NCBI GenBank assembly: GCA_018902385.1 | Contig: JABSSW010000048.1 | Location: 186,001-250,000 of the forward strand | Source: Physcia stellaris | Lineage: Eukaryota > Ascomycota > Lecanoromycetes > Caliciales > Physciaceae | Length of the DNA stretch: 64,000 nucleotides | Direction: 5' to 3' | Shown: in pieces, positions 42,181 to 53,900 of the stretch | Layout of the letters: every line of letters begins with the position of its first letter | Position numbering within the stretch: the first letter of the stretch is position 1 | The notes under the pieces: model-generated | Databases searched by the model: none | The model's input: only the letters and a program-made list of their open reading frames with translations | Told to the model about the DNA's origin: nothing | Translations under genes and position numbers: made by a program

Positions 42181-43542
42181 CCCTACCGTCTGTGATTCTC
42201 AGCTTGCGTACTCCACCATCGATACTAGATTGGAGTTAGCAACATGATGATGGTCTCAAAGGCCAGGACATTGGCCATGAAGGCTGTAGACTGGGTCATT
42301 TGTATTGCAAACACACGTCGACCTTGGACAGCTCTCTCGAAATACCAGCCTGGAGAAATCATGTTGGATCACTTTGATTGTTAAGAGGCAGTGCGCCCTG
42401 TAACCCTAAATGTAGTAGTGCTTTCTATCAAATTCATGTACTCCGTAGGCCAGCGACGAGATCCACCTGTACGGGGTGCTGGCTACGAACCTGTTACCTT
42501 GTTGTAGCAGAGCCGAGAGGTCTCAAATCGACGAACGAGAAGCAGGTAGCAGTGCCCTCGTGGTGGCAAGGACACGTGTACGTACATTCGGTTCGAGCAC
42601 AACAACGATACGCGTTTCAGGCCGTGAGAGTTCGAATCTTCACATCGTCGATTTATCGATGGACAGGCAAACAACAGATATATACAAAGGGCACGACTAC
42701 GATTTACGATCAATATTCACAGACAATCCCTGACATCGATACTGCTACACCCGCCAAACATTCGCCTCGATTCGCCATTCTTCATCACGGTTTTTCCCTC
42801 TCTATTCAACATACTGAGTTTTTTCCGCGATGCTTGCCTTCGGGTTCGGCAAATGCAAGAGATGGAGGCTTCGATATTACGAGTACAAGGATGCACGGTG
42901 GACCAAACTTTCGTACGGACTACACGGGACGTTCACGGCATACGGGGAGGAGGAAAGGATTATAAGCACTGAACCGAATGTCGTGATCCGAGCTCGATTG
43001 GGGAGAGTACTGGGGGGTGATGGTGCTTGAAGGGAAATCCCCTAATAGTATGGATAGTATGAACCATTGTATCACAGAAAAACACCACTATAGTCATATA
43101 GCCGCATAACGGACCCCTAGCGGTCGGTTCCGAGAGCTTAATGAATCAATCAATCAATCAATCAATCATGTACTCCGTAGGGTTATCACACATCACGTTG
43201 AGATAACCAGCGGTGTTCAATACCTGGAACATTGTCTGCTGCGATATTACCTACATGTACCTTGCTTACTTTGACTACTTAGGGGTTCGATAAGTAAAAG
43301 TGCCATGTACTTGACATGCTGAGGTAGGTCCACGATACTACGTAAGTAATTTACACTCAATTCCATTTGCCGGCCCTTGGTGACCGTCGGCTGAGGTTGA
43401 TGGCTTGATGTTACAGGTATTATTCGGTGCCACCGGGTGTAGTAGCAGAGTAGTGCGCAAGCTCTCCTTCCGAAAGCACCTGATATGCCGTTCGGCCGGA
43501 ACGTAGAGAGCTACGTCTTGGCCCTCATGTCGTCGCTCGACT
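42181..43542. other. Intergenic region upstream of the ABC transporter
   Basis: About 1.36 kb, probably promoter and 5' leader of the transporter. A 195-codon plus-strand frame at 42378-42965 has no domain and odd composition. Six AATC repeats lie at 43144-43167. Confidence 0.5.
43144..43167. repeat. (AATC)6 microsatellite
   Basis: Six perfect tandem AATC tetranucleotides between the ABC transporter and the Rup1-like gene. Confidence 0.9.
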
Positions 43543-46266
43543 TTACTCCCCCATCTCCAGGTCCGAATTATACCCATCAAGCGTACGCTTGGCGGCAGTA
43601 TCATTAGTCTCTTGCATCTCCTGTCACCAGTCAGTCTCATTGATTTTCATTGATAGGCAGTGGATACTCAATGAGGCTGCGGTTCAAAGAAGAGGGAGAC
43701 CTTACCTTAAGTGACGTTGCATAAGCTCTAAGAGGACCGAAGTCCGATTCAGAAACCTCCTCACCCGACTGCCGGGGACTTGAGCTACTGGATTTTTTGA
43801 TGAGTGGTGATCGCTCTGACGAGTCTTCAAGGGGGATTTCCACTGCCTCTAACCCATCTTCCGAAGAGTGAAAGGACTCATCAGCATTACCGTATCGATC
43901 CCCGACCTTGCGCTTGCTGAGCGTTGTTACTTTGGGCGATTCATGTTTCTCTAATTCTGCGGAGAAGTTGAGATTATCTGCTCGTACGAAATTCTACTTT
44001 GAATCAGCATCCGGACGGCAAATCTATCCCAAAGACTCATTGATTACCTTTAATTGATTTGGTAGCTCTGTATGCTCAACAGCGAGAGCATTTTCGCTCG
44101 CGTAGACGAGTAGAGCCAGTCTTGAGTCATCCTTCGCTGCCTTTAATACTTCAAGTTCCTGAGCTCTCTGGGAGAAGGAACATGGACCGTCAGTCTGGCG
44201 TTCGCTTCAGCGTCAAATACGGCTTACCGTCTTCGAAACAGGTTGCGTGGTACCCTTCGAATAGGTGAGTTTCCACCATTGCCATTCTGAAGGCTCGATG
44301 ATATTGGGAACATGCCTCTCCAGAACATAAAGGGTTTCGTTTGATGATGATACACCACGAAGCGTATATCTGTAATGAGGCGGTTCTCTGACATCTTCAG
44401 CTGCGGTCGTAAACCATCTGGAAATTTCCTTGAGTTTCTCCACGGCGCTGTTCCTGGTGTTTTGCAAAGCTGGGCGGCCTACATCAGATCACTTAAAAGA
44501 TTGCATGGCTACACACTTACTCGCAACTTTAATTGATACGCTGTCAGCAAGGGTCTTCAACTCTTCAATGACATGTCCATTTTCACTGGTGTCAAGGGGA
44601 ACCCCTTTTCCAGCTACACTAGCAAAGTGTTCTAGTACTCTACCAAGGAGATTCGGTGCGTCGAACGTCGTGTCGCCGGTTGGGGACTTGTATCTTAAGA
44701 TTCTGTCACTCGAATCGTCTATAGCTTTAAGTTCTTCTCTTACAGTCCGCTTTGTTCTTAGCAGATCCTGAACTCGATCTTTAGAGGAAGCAAAATAGCG
44801 ATCAAGATACAGAACGGCAGGGATTTTAACTCCAGTGCCTCGATCTTCTTCCCTCTGACAGCTCAGCTGAATGCAAAGGATGTCGCCTGCTTTTTCGAGG
44901 CAGTGATAGCCTGCATCATTTTCTAGGTAATCTCCCCAGAATTGTCCGTCCATTATCTCATAGAGATCGCGTCCCGAATCCGCATCGGCGTCTGGGACTG
45001 AAATGTCAAAAAAATGGTGCAAAAGGCTTTCCACTTCCCTCTCATCGCTATCCGTAGTCATACTGGCAGTTTGGAACACCGTTGCAAAGGGGTTGTCTGC
45101 ATGGGCCTCAACTGTAGCTGAAGTCCACGCTTCTAGAAAGTGTCCTGCCACACGGTCATCCGGATGATTTTTGAAGGTGGGTATTTGTGCCAAAGCTTCA
45201 ACACTTCCATATGCTCGTTCGGTCTCTTCGAGGAAAGCAATGAGACGCTGAGTTTCGTAGATGATATCGTCACTTTCTGTGCCTCGACCTATCCCACTAA
45301 CCACTCCTAATTTCTTCATGTCAATCGGTACGCCATCCCACCAGTCTTCCTCGTAACCATAATCTGGCAGCTTGTAAGCTTGGTTGAGCAACGCCTCTCG
45401 TCCCATAGGAATCGTCTGCAGGATCTTGACTAATGCCGGTAGACGATGTCCTGCAAGTGAGGGTTTGAAAAAGGCCGGATCGCCAGAGCCACGCCTTCGG
45501 TCCGGTGGGTCAGGATTTTCCAATATTTCCTGCGCGAATGTGCTGGGTAGTGTCATTGTCCATTTCTGGGTATCATAATGCTCCCTGGTTGCAGGTCCGA
45601 AGTGTGGGTTATTCCCCGCAGTGATGCCGTTCTCCTGACCCCTTAGTTGATTATCGGTCATGGATTGAGACATGGCTTGCCGCATCTCATAATCCTCTCG
45701 TTCGGCCAAAGACATCGAGGGTATCGCTTCTGAATTGTTGGTCAGGCCTGGTGATACAACCCCGCCGGGAACATTGGCAGGAGATCATATACTCACCAAA
45801 GCCGCGAGTACCCTTCATGCTCACCCGCGAGGGAGGCCTTGAGGGGGCATTGTCGTTGAAAATTTGAGGGTTGAGGGTATCTTGAGCATGGACTGCGAAT
45901 GCTATAATGGCCGAGACCATTAGTATTGACCGGACAGCCCTCATGTGCATGTTTCCTGAGTGCCCAATACTTTTCATGGTCCCTTACATGGCGGATGTTG
46001 ACTCCCACCACTCGCTCTATCTGAATGAAAAGCGTCTTCATCCCAATCTGTCGATGCACTCTGGCTCAAAGGTCTCAAATCAGCGAAGATCTCTATATCG
46101 GAACCTGACCAACATTTTGTATTCTGAGAACCCCTCCCTCATCGTAAAAAGCATTTACAGCTTTAGCTGTATCACAGTTGTACGCCTTCAACCACCGCTC
46201 CGACTCTTTCGGAGTGAGGCTAGTAATGTTGACCAGGCCTTGGATTTGATCGGCTGTGGGGCCCAT
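43543..46266 (-). CDS. Rup1/Ucp6-like UBA-UIM ubiquitin-binding protein
   Basis: Seven exons: 46266-46110, 45892-45797, 45729-44521, 44478-44228, 44167-44048, 43993-43706 and 43620-43543. They total 2199 nt, or 732 residues, phase-consistent. The N terminus (about residues 3-45) resembles a UBA domain. Residues about 93-108 (EREDYEMRQAMSQS) match a ubiquitin-interacting motif. The large middle region, with a DGVPIDMKKLGVVSGIG stretch and a coiled, acidic C-terminal third, resembles fungal Rup1/Ucp6 proteins. In yeast, Rup1 links the ubiquitin ligase Rsp5 to the deubiquitinase Ubp2. Transfer of that role is inference. The first intron (217 nt, donor GTCAGG) is the least certain junction. One intron is only 42 nt. 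The gene is divergent from Cdc34 with about 680 bp between starts. Confidence 0.75.
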
Positions 46267-46948
46267 GGTTAAGTTGTATTGTTCTGGTTGTGAGAGGCCG
46301 ATGGAAAGTCTAGGATAGCCCGTATTACCAGAGTAGCATATGAATGATGTTGCTTGGGCCAAGACGGAAGACTTGTCAAGAAAATGATAAAGCTACTCTC
46401 TCATCAGAGTGAAGACATGATAGTTTGGTATCGAATGGCTCTCTTGCTTTATTGAATCCGTCAAGGAGCTTCCCGAAAACAAAAGAGACAAGCATTAACA
46501 TAGGCTTAAAGTGCGTCTGCCCTCTGATCGGGGGTGAATTGTTACCATGCCGAGCATGCGAGCAAAGAAAGGACGGAATCGGGCCGCCTGCAGCTTTTCG
46601 CAATCGGCATTATCATAGATATTAATATTCCATGGGCGGTTTATCACCTTGCCACTGGACCGAGTTTATTCACTTCGTCGCTTTCAGTGACGTCGAATTC
46701 GATAGATATGACACCATGATTGCTACCGAGAGAGTTATGAAACTATGAAGCTCATCACTGCTTCTGAACGTTTTCCTTGCTCAAGGTCAGCCGACCGCAT
46801 CCATGCTCTGCTTTACCCTCATCTAGTACATCTCATCGAGCCACACCGACCCTTTCAAGGATCCTATCCTCACAGCTTGTTCAGATCAATCCTATAGCTC
46901 GAACCTCTTTGCCGCTCGATAAGTACAACGCGTTGGCCAATCATCATC
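46267..46948. other. Divergent promoter region, Rup1-like / CDC34
   Basis: About 680 bp between two divergent start codons, both for ubiquitin-pathway proteins. No further gene is supported. Small frames at 46376-46625 overlap on both strands. Confidence 0.5.
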
Positions 46949-47805
46949 ATGGCTGAGCGCATTCTCATGAATGAATACAAAGCCCTCTCCCAGGAGACGT
47001 GGGTCAACGTCGACGTGAGTGTCTACAGACCCGGATGCGTTCCGTCATAGTAACCTTTGTTCTGTAGCTTGATAAAGACAACATCTTGGCGTGGGAAATA
47101 GCTCTCATCGTCATTAACCCCGACTCTCTTTACTACGGAGGCTACTTTAGAGCCGAAATGAAGTTCCCTGCGAATTATCCCTATTCCCCACCGAGTAACC
47201 TTGACCACGACCTTTTCATTTAGACATAGGACTGACTACCTTTAGGCTTTCGGTTCCGTCGTCCGCTCTACCACCCCAATATCTATCCCGACGGAAAGCT
47301 CTGCATCTCGATTCTACATACTCCTGGCGATGACGAGATGTCCGGTGAAACAGCCGGAGAACGATGGTCTCCAGTGCAACGAGTGGAATCCGTGCTTCTA
47401 TCCATCATATCTCTACTTGACGATGCTGAGTGCAGCTCTCCTGCCAACGTGGATGCCGGTGTTATGTTACGGAAACAGCCAGCAGAATTCAGAGTCAAGG
47501 TGGCGGCAGATGTTGAAGCAAGCAAGCAAGACATTCCTGCGGGTTTCGTGATGCCCACACATGAGAGTACTGTGGAAAAGCCCACTGTCGTTAAAGATGA
47601 CGACCCCGACTTTTGGGTCGATAGCGATAACGAAGAGGAGGGTTTCGGTGGGAGTGACACCGAAGCTGAGGAAGCTGAGTCTGGTGATGATGACGACGAG
47701 ATGCAGGAGCGTGAGAGTGACAATGAGGAAGAAGAGGATGGGGATCAAGATATGACCGGAACGGAAGATAACGAAGAAGAGGACGAAGACAGCACTCTCC
47801 ATTGA
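46949..47805 (+). CDS. CDC34: Ubiquitin-conjugating enzyme E2, Cdc34 type
   Basis: Three exons: 46949-47014, 47068-47194 and 47246-47805. They give 753 nt, or 250 residues. The UBC fold covers about residues 4-165. It has the HPN motif at 74-76, the catalytic cysteine at about 84 in GKLCISILH, and the Cdc34-specific insert HTPGDDEMSGETAGERWSP just after it. The C-terminal 70 residues are extremely acidic (DNEEEEDGDQD-like runs), as expected for the tail that binds the basic canyon of the SCF cullin. Cdc34 charges SCF ligases to ubiquitinate cell-cycle regulators. The gene lies tail-to-tail with the Cut12-type gene. Confidence 0.95.
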
Positions 47806-48203
47806 CGAAGATCCTTGAGGAGACTAGCCGTAGGCTGCGTCATCCCTGCTGCGATGATTTCCAACCATCTAGAGCTGAAATGGTTACCTTGATAGCATTT
47901 TCGGCGTAGCGAGAACGGTCACTACAAGGTGTTGGTGGCTTTAAGGGATGGAACTTGCGATCCAATAATGCATGGTTTCCGTATTGATTGCGCAAGCAGC
48001 TCAATGAGCCCACACTAAAAGTTGGACTTTTGCATCAGGTTTACCTAAAGCTATACTTCGATATCCTAGGGTGCAGAGGCCGATCATATGAATTTCAATA
48101 TCCGGAGCAGACGGGTGACCGTCGCTAAGGTATCCCGTTGTGTCCCGAATCTGAGCTGTGTTGATTTTTGGATATCCCAATGCTGCCATTCCTCCCACAT
48201 CTA
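47806..48203. other. Convergent intergenic region, CDC34 / cut12
   Basis: About 400 bp between two 3' ends. It should contain both polyadenylation regions. No gene is seen. Confidence 0.6.
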
Positions 48204-50527
48204 TCACGAGGTACTATTGCATTTGACTTGTGATCTTTTCTCTCCCTTTTTGGCCTCTAACCGTTTCCGGGCCGCCTCGGCCCTGTCTGGCGGTAAGCGC
48301 CCACCTCTGGAGCTCATCGTCGAGGTCCTCGTATCCATTGTTAGCACTCTACGCGGCTTCTCATCCCAATTATTGCTCGGTTCCGACTCTCGACGCGGTT
48401 CAGTTAGCATCAAAGGGTTTGGTGCAAAGCTAAGTAATGAAGGTCGTGACGAGGCATTCGTAGAGCGACGAGATCTCGACTGGCGAACAGCAGAACAGAG
48501 CTCTAATGTTTGCCAAGATTTGTGATCCGGTGGTTTTGGGACATTTGGCACTGGTTCTAATTCTCGCTGCAAATCTAATTTCGGGTTGTCTGGCTTTGGG
48601 CAGAGTCTGCCTGGAAGGGCGTTCTGGTCGATCTCTTGGAGCGCGTCATGAGTTTCTCGTTGCAAGAGACAGAAGCCTGAGTCCTGTAGACTTTCAGTAA
48701 CGAACAGAGTATTGTTGGCAAGGCTTTCCTGATTCCCATGCGCCTCGATGCCCATGCCCAAATCATCGACGATTGGTATGCTTGTATGTAGACTCTGCAA
48801 GCTGCCACAATCTGGTTGTGTCTTACTATCATGAAAAGGGGGACTTCGTGGTCTCCCAGTACTTGCAGTATTATTCATCTCGCTGGACTTTTCATCTCCG
48901 TTAGACGTCTTCCCAAGAGATGCTAAAGGTGCCGGAATTTTCTGTATGCTCTCCGGTGTACTTGCCATGCTATGACTGTCGCCAAGATCCAAAGTAGGCG
49001 CATTTGGTATCGAACTTCTCATTCCTTGCACCCTGGAAATTGCTGAGACGACCGTGCTTTTCCGCTCCAATGCGTCATTGGACCTTGGGATGCATTTCCC
49101 CTCGCCATGTGTGCATAACAGATTCTGGTGCTCAATATTAAGGTTGGCAAGCTTTGCTTCACAGCTTTCCTTCGTCATTTTGAGCTTTGCCTCTCTTTTT
49201 CTCAATTTCTCTTCCTTTCCCAAACGCCTTGTCTCATAATTCTTCATTTCGTCCTTCACCCGAGCCATTTTCTGCTTCAGGACTGTGTTTTCATGCTGAA
49301 GCCTTGAAGCTTTCTCACCTGCACTTCGGGCAGCTGCTCGTAGTTTCTCCAATTCATCTAAATTCGATGCGGTAGTAGTGGGGTTATCATCAAGAGAAAT
49401 TCGGACACAGTCGTCCAGTTGCCTTACAGTAGGGTCTGTCACCTTTGCGCTTGTGTTTTCCCTTCTGTCAAGAGAAGCCTTGTATCTATCGGCTTTCTGC
49501 TTGTAAAGTATGGCTAAGGTTGTTTGTTTTGCCAACTTGGTAAGCAGATCTGCAGATTCGCCTTGTTCAGTGGAACCATGCGCACGTGCTTCGGCAAGCT
49601 CCGTTGCCAGCTCAGATACTCTAGCTTCCATTGCGGCAACTTTGCCTAGTTCACTATTCAGTTTCTGACTAAGAGACATGGCTTCCGAATCTTTTCTATG
49701 AGCATAAGACTTGATTGTCTGCCCATGCTTGATAATACGCTTCAATTCTCTGTTCGATTTCCTGTGATAGTGCTCATATTCTTCTTTCCAATGCTTTCCG
49801 GAAGCCGAACACGGCATGTTCAAGTCCACTGTCGTATCTGGGCCATTCAGCAGAAGACATGTCGGCACACCAGGGCGAGCGTCCTCCCTTTGACCCAACG
49901 AGGTAGCCCCCTGCTTTTCCAGTGTTTGTAGAGCTGACGTTCTACTTATGCGTTGCTGTGAGTCCTTCAGATGTGCTTCGAAGAGCGATTTGGCCATTTT
50001 AGCCTCCTTCTCCAGGGGTCTGGCCCCTTTTTGAATCACGGAGTTCCGAAGGTCTGTCGTTGTCGTCTTCGACGTCAGAGGCTTCTCTAGAAAGAAACTA
50101 CTCGTGCTGTTCCCGCCTGCCGGCATCAGACTGCCAAATGACACGGTTTTGCGCTTGTTCGCCCCAGTTCCGGGTGTTACAAGGATTCCTTTGGTAGGGG
50201 ATAAGGGTGGTCCTAGTCTTGAAGCTCGAGAGGGTTCATTGGCTTCATATATGCTGGCAGTGCGGCCGTCCACGATGTGTTGCCCATTGTCCTCGGAAGG
50301 TGGAATTTGTTTAACATGGGGAGTCTCGAGCAAGGCGGATTTCAACGCACGAAAGGCAAATTGAGCGGCGGGTGTTTCTGCTTGATCTTCAATATAGAAC
50401 CGCTCTCCATCTGTGTCATTCATCAGACCAAGTCCTGCCACCGAAACAGCCATGGACTCTACTTGCCGTTTGAGATAGCTTCATGTTTCTCTGCGGGTCG
50501 CAAGGACCCAGTAAGCCAGTCAAGCAT
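48204..50527 (-). CDS. cut12: Spindle pole body protein, Cut12 type
   Basis: Two exons: 50527-50467 (61 nt) and 50377-48204, giving 744 residues. The first exon encodes MLDWLTG, which I recognise as the conserved start of this fungal family. Joining it in phase requires a GC-AG intron (GCAAGT donor, 89 nt). Starting instead at the downstream ATG (50453) would lose that motif. After a short ETPAAQFAFRALKSA segment comes GILVTPGTGANKRKTVSFG. KTVSF at about residues 97-101 is a PP1-docking RVxF-type motif, as in fission yeast Cut12. A long charged coiled coil spans about residues 230-430. The C terminus is low-complexity and ends in a basic RKRLEAKKGEKR tail. It is expected at the spindle pole body, promoting mitotic entry via Plo1/PP1. 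Function transfer is from the family. Confidence 0.75.
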
Positions 50528-50999
50528 TGTTTGCAAGCAATGAAGGATCAAGCATTATGCGACGCACACAGTTTCTGTAGAGATGAAGGTGGTTTCTTGA
50601 GCATAAGCAGCGGCGCGGTCATATGCCGAGCCGTCAACTTTTCTCTTGTTTTGTCTATTGTTTATTGTTTATGGTAGGTGTCCGAGCCGTATCCGTAAAT
50701 TACATTATGATCTGCAGCTAGTGCCGTTATAAACGCCTACCCGTCTCGCCTCGCTTCCGTGCATAAGCGACTTGGCGAGCGAGGCGAGGTTAAAGGCAGG
50801 ACGGGATCTCTCAAGGCTTCAGTCACCTCTACATTCACTCCGTCAGAAACAATTTAGCGACTTTGTGTATCGTGAGTCTCCGCATTAACAGGCAGCACAG
50901 TTTGGTATAAATACCAAGCCGTATATTTGAGCGATTGTTCTCGATGCCTTGATTCTCGATGCACTCGCCAAGATAACACTGTTCCTAAGTGCTACAATC
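50528..50999. other. Divergent promoter region, cut12 / GCN2
   Basis: About 470 bp between divergent starts. It holds a near-palindromic GC-rich patch around 50740-50800 (cgtctcgcctcgcttccg facing gcgagcgaggcgagg). No gene is supported. Confidence 0.5.
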
Positions 51000-53900
51000 A
51001 TGGCACCCAATGTGACCAACTATACCGAGATACAAAATGACGAAATTCAAGTTTTACGGGCCGTTTATATGGAGGATTTTCAGGAGAATGAAGCCACACC
51101 GGGACCCTGGAATGTAGGTAGACCATTCAAAAGCACTTTCCCTCTCACTTTGAAAGGCTACACGGCGTTCCAGACTTCAGTCAGAGCTCCTATTCAACGT
51201 AATTCTCGGTTAGCTGGACAATGTCTCTTCGTGGTATGATTCCTAAGGACTTAAGTGTTCGAGAAGCCTCCGAAAATTTTCCCATTTTGTATGTACGCAG
51301 GGAAATTGAAGTGATCTGCATATGTTACTTCGGGCTTTGTTGTCGAAGTCGTTTTGGTACCGATATAAGCTGCTGATACAACGTTTCTTGTGCAGAAAGT
51401 CGTGAATCGATCTTTCAGTATTAAGCTCAGAGCCTCAACAAGCGGGAGCAATGATTGCTCTCTTGATCTTTCGGTCTCTTTGCCTAATACATACCCCAAG
51501 TCTATTCCAAGGATTACGTTGGGATTCGGTGCTGGAGTTCGTTCCAAGATTAGACGGGAAGCCGAAGAGATCGTCAGCAGTAAATCAAAAGCCTTGTATG
51601 TACTTTCCCAATTATAGCTTTGTTGAGTCCGTCATGGTCTAGATCAAGGAACAGAAGCTGGATGTTCGGAGCTAGTCAACGCGGTTTGTAGTGAACAACC
51701 TTGAACTGCTTACCTATGCTTGAGGGAGACACGCCTACACGATTGAGGTCATCCACTAATGATCGCGCTCACGATGGGCTACTACATTATTGTACCTATC
51801 AGATGACCTGACATGGCGTAGAAACCATAGACACATCAGTCTTGTACGCCACAACTCATCTGACCTTGGGATACTCCGGCTTAAGCTAGCTATGGACCCA
51901 GCCAGCTAATATGCACATGTCATAGGCTTGGCTCAGAAATGATCTTTGAGATTGCCACTCTCCTTCAAGACGTCTTAAATCATGCTGCCCAGTCCACAGA
52001 GGTTCCTGCTTTAGATCAAGAAAGGGCGATGCAGATCGCTGCTGCTCAACATATGTCACATGCAGCAGCCTCAAGAAATCCCAAGCAAGAGGTCTCTGAC
52101 CTTGGGGATCAAGGAGGATATGCCGATACAAACGAGACCCAAGCCTTGACGGTCATGGTTGAGCAAACCAAGTTGCGGGCAGAAATGCGAAAAGGTAGAT
52201 CGCTAGAAAACCAACACGAGAAGAACGTAGAGGATTGGCGCCTTCGGTTCGATCGCGCCATGGTCACGAGAATGTCAAAAAGTTCTATGTATGAATTCGA
52301 CACTGTCCACAATCGAATCAATTGTACGTCTTCTCGAAGCTCTCCCTTCCTGTCAAAGCCGAACTCCAAGGCACGTTAAAAGAGCGATCCTTCCAAGGAA
52401 CGCCTCAAGCATCTCAACAGTTTCCCGATGATAAGATCGAAGTGCTGACCCCAGGTAACAAATAGATCGTCAAGGACCTGTGACAAAGGTTGCAAAGGTC
52501 TATGTCTATTCCCAACAGCGTGATGTCGAACCCCATCTGGTATTGAAGGAATCTCGCTTCAAGACAGCTGGCAATGCAAAGCTCGTCAAGGGTTTGATGC
52601 TCGATCTCGAAGAGAGACTGGAGAGACTTTCGAATATGAAAGATGATCCCAATATCTTTAAACCGCTTGGTTATACTATCAAACGCTCCGCAGATGACAA
52701 CAATGAAGAAAATGATGAGTGGTACGTCGGAATAATAGTTGGACTGGCCTCCAAAGGATCGATGCAGGATATGCTTGATACCGTTGCAATCATTGTACCC
52801 GAAACGTTTCGAGCTTGGGCACTTCAGCTTCTTGAAGGTTTACAGTTTCTTCACCGAAACCGTGTCCCCCATTCCAGATTACATCTTGGTAATATTCTTT
52901 TGGAGAGGTCGGATGCTGGGAATGTCGTCGCGAAACTGGCCGATGGTCATTTCCAGCATGCTTTACATGTTTTGCGAGTCAATGGGCTTGAGACTTCTCA
53001 AAGGCCTACTTATTCAGCTGGTTGGATTGCGCCCGAAGCGACACGTGGTCTCGGTGTCGAGGCTCTGCTCCCGACTGATGTCTGGGACTTGGGGATTTGT
53101 AGGTCTCTACTTTCGGCCACTGTACCTTGATCCTTACACACGCCTCACACCAACGGACAGAAGGAGCATCTCATTTTTTCAATGCACGCTTAAGCTTGGA
53201 TTGTCCTTTTCTCGTACCCGCGATACTGATCTGCGTCTCTAATCAGGTTTCTCACAAATGCTTTTCGGCGTGGGCGTCCGAGGGGCGCATGCTTCTCCGA
53301 AAGATCTGATTAAGAACCTCGAGCTTTCGCCATCTCTGGACGAGCTGTTGGTAAAAGTATTTAAACCAGACTTCAAGCAACGTGCTACGGCATTTGACCT
53401 CCTCCCTGCAGCTTTTCTCCGGAATGAAGATACAGTCTTCATGCAGCCGTTGGGCACAGCAACGGTCCCGAAAGGGTTGTTGAATCATCCAATTAAATCA
53501 GAGACTACTGGTCGTCGACCTGAATCCACTGCAGTTTCAAGATACAGGACCGACTTTGTCGAGGCTGGTCGTCTTGGTCGCGGAGGATTTGGCGAAGTGA
53601 GTACATTTGGGACTCTTCGGTCTTCCCTCCTGTGAAGTGTAACAAGATGCAGCGCTGCCTTCTCAGATTAAAGTTTCGCATAATGTCTCAGCTTGCTCAA
53701 ACTACATCTTTAAGACAACGCTAACTCCGAAACCTGCTCAGGTAGTCCGGTCGAGAAATAAGCTGGATGGACGCTTCTATGCTGTGAAGAAGATAAAGTC
53801 CAAGTCTGCTGCTGCCCTAAATGGTGTGCTCAGCGAGATCATGATACTTTCTCAGATTAATCATCCATACGTCGTTAGATATTACAATGCGTGGCTCGAA

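Noticed and set aside
42378-42965. 195-codon plus-strand frame as a gene
   Set aside because: No domain, erratic composition and overlapping frames on the other strand; it lies where the transporter promoter and leader are expected.
43144-43167. CRISPR-like array
   Set aside because: Only a simple AATC tetranucleotide repeat with no spacers; the organism is a eukaryote.
50453-50467. Start of the Cut12-type protein at the ATG at 50453
   Set aside because: It would add a non-conserved segment and drop the family MLDWLTG start encoded just upstream.
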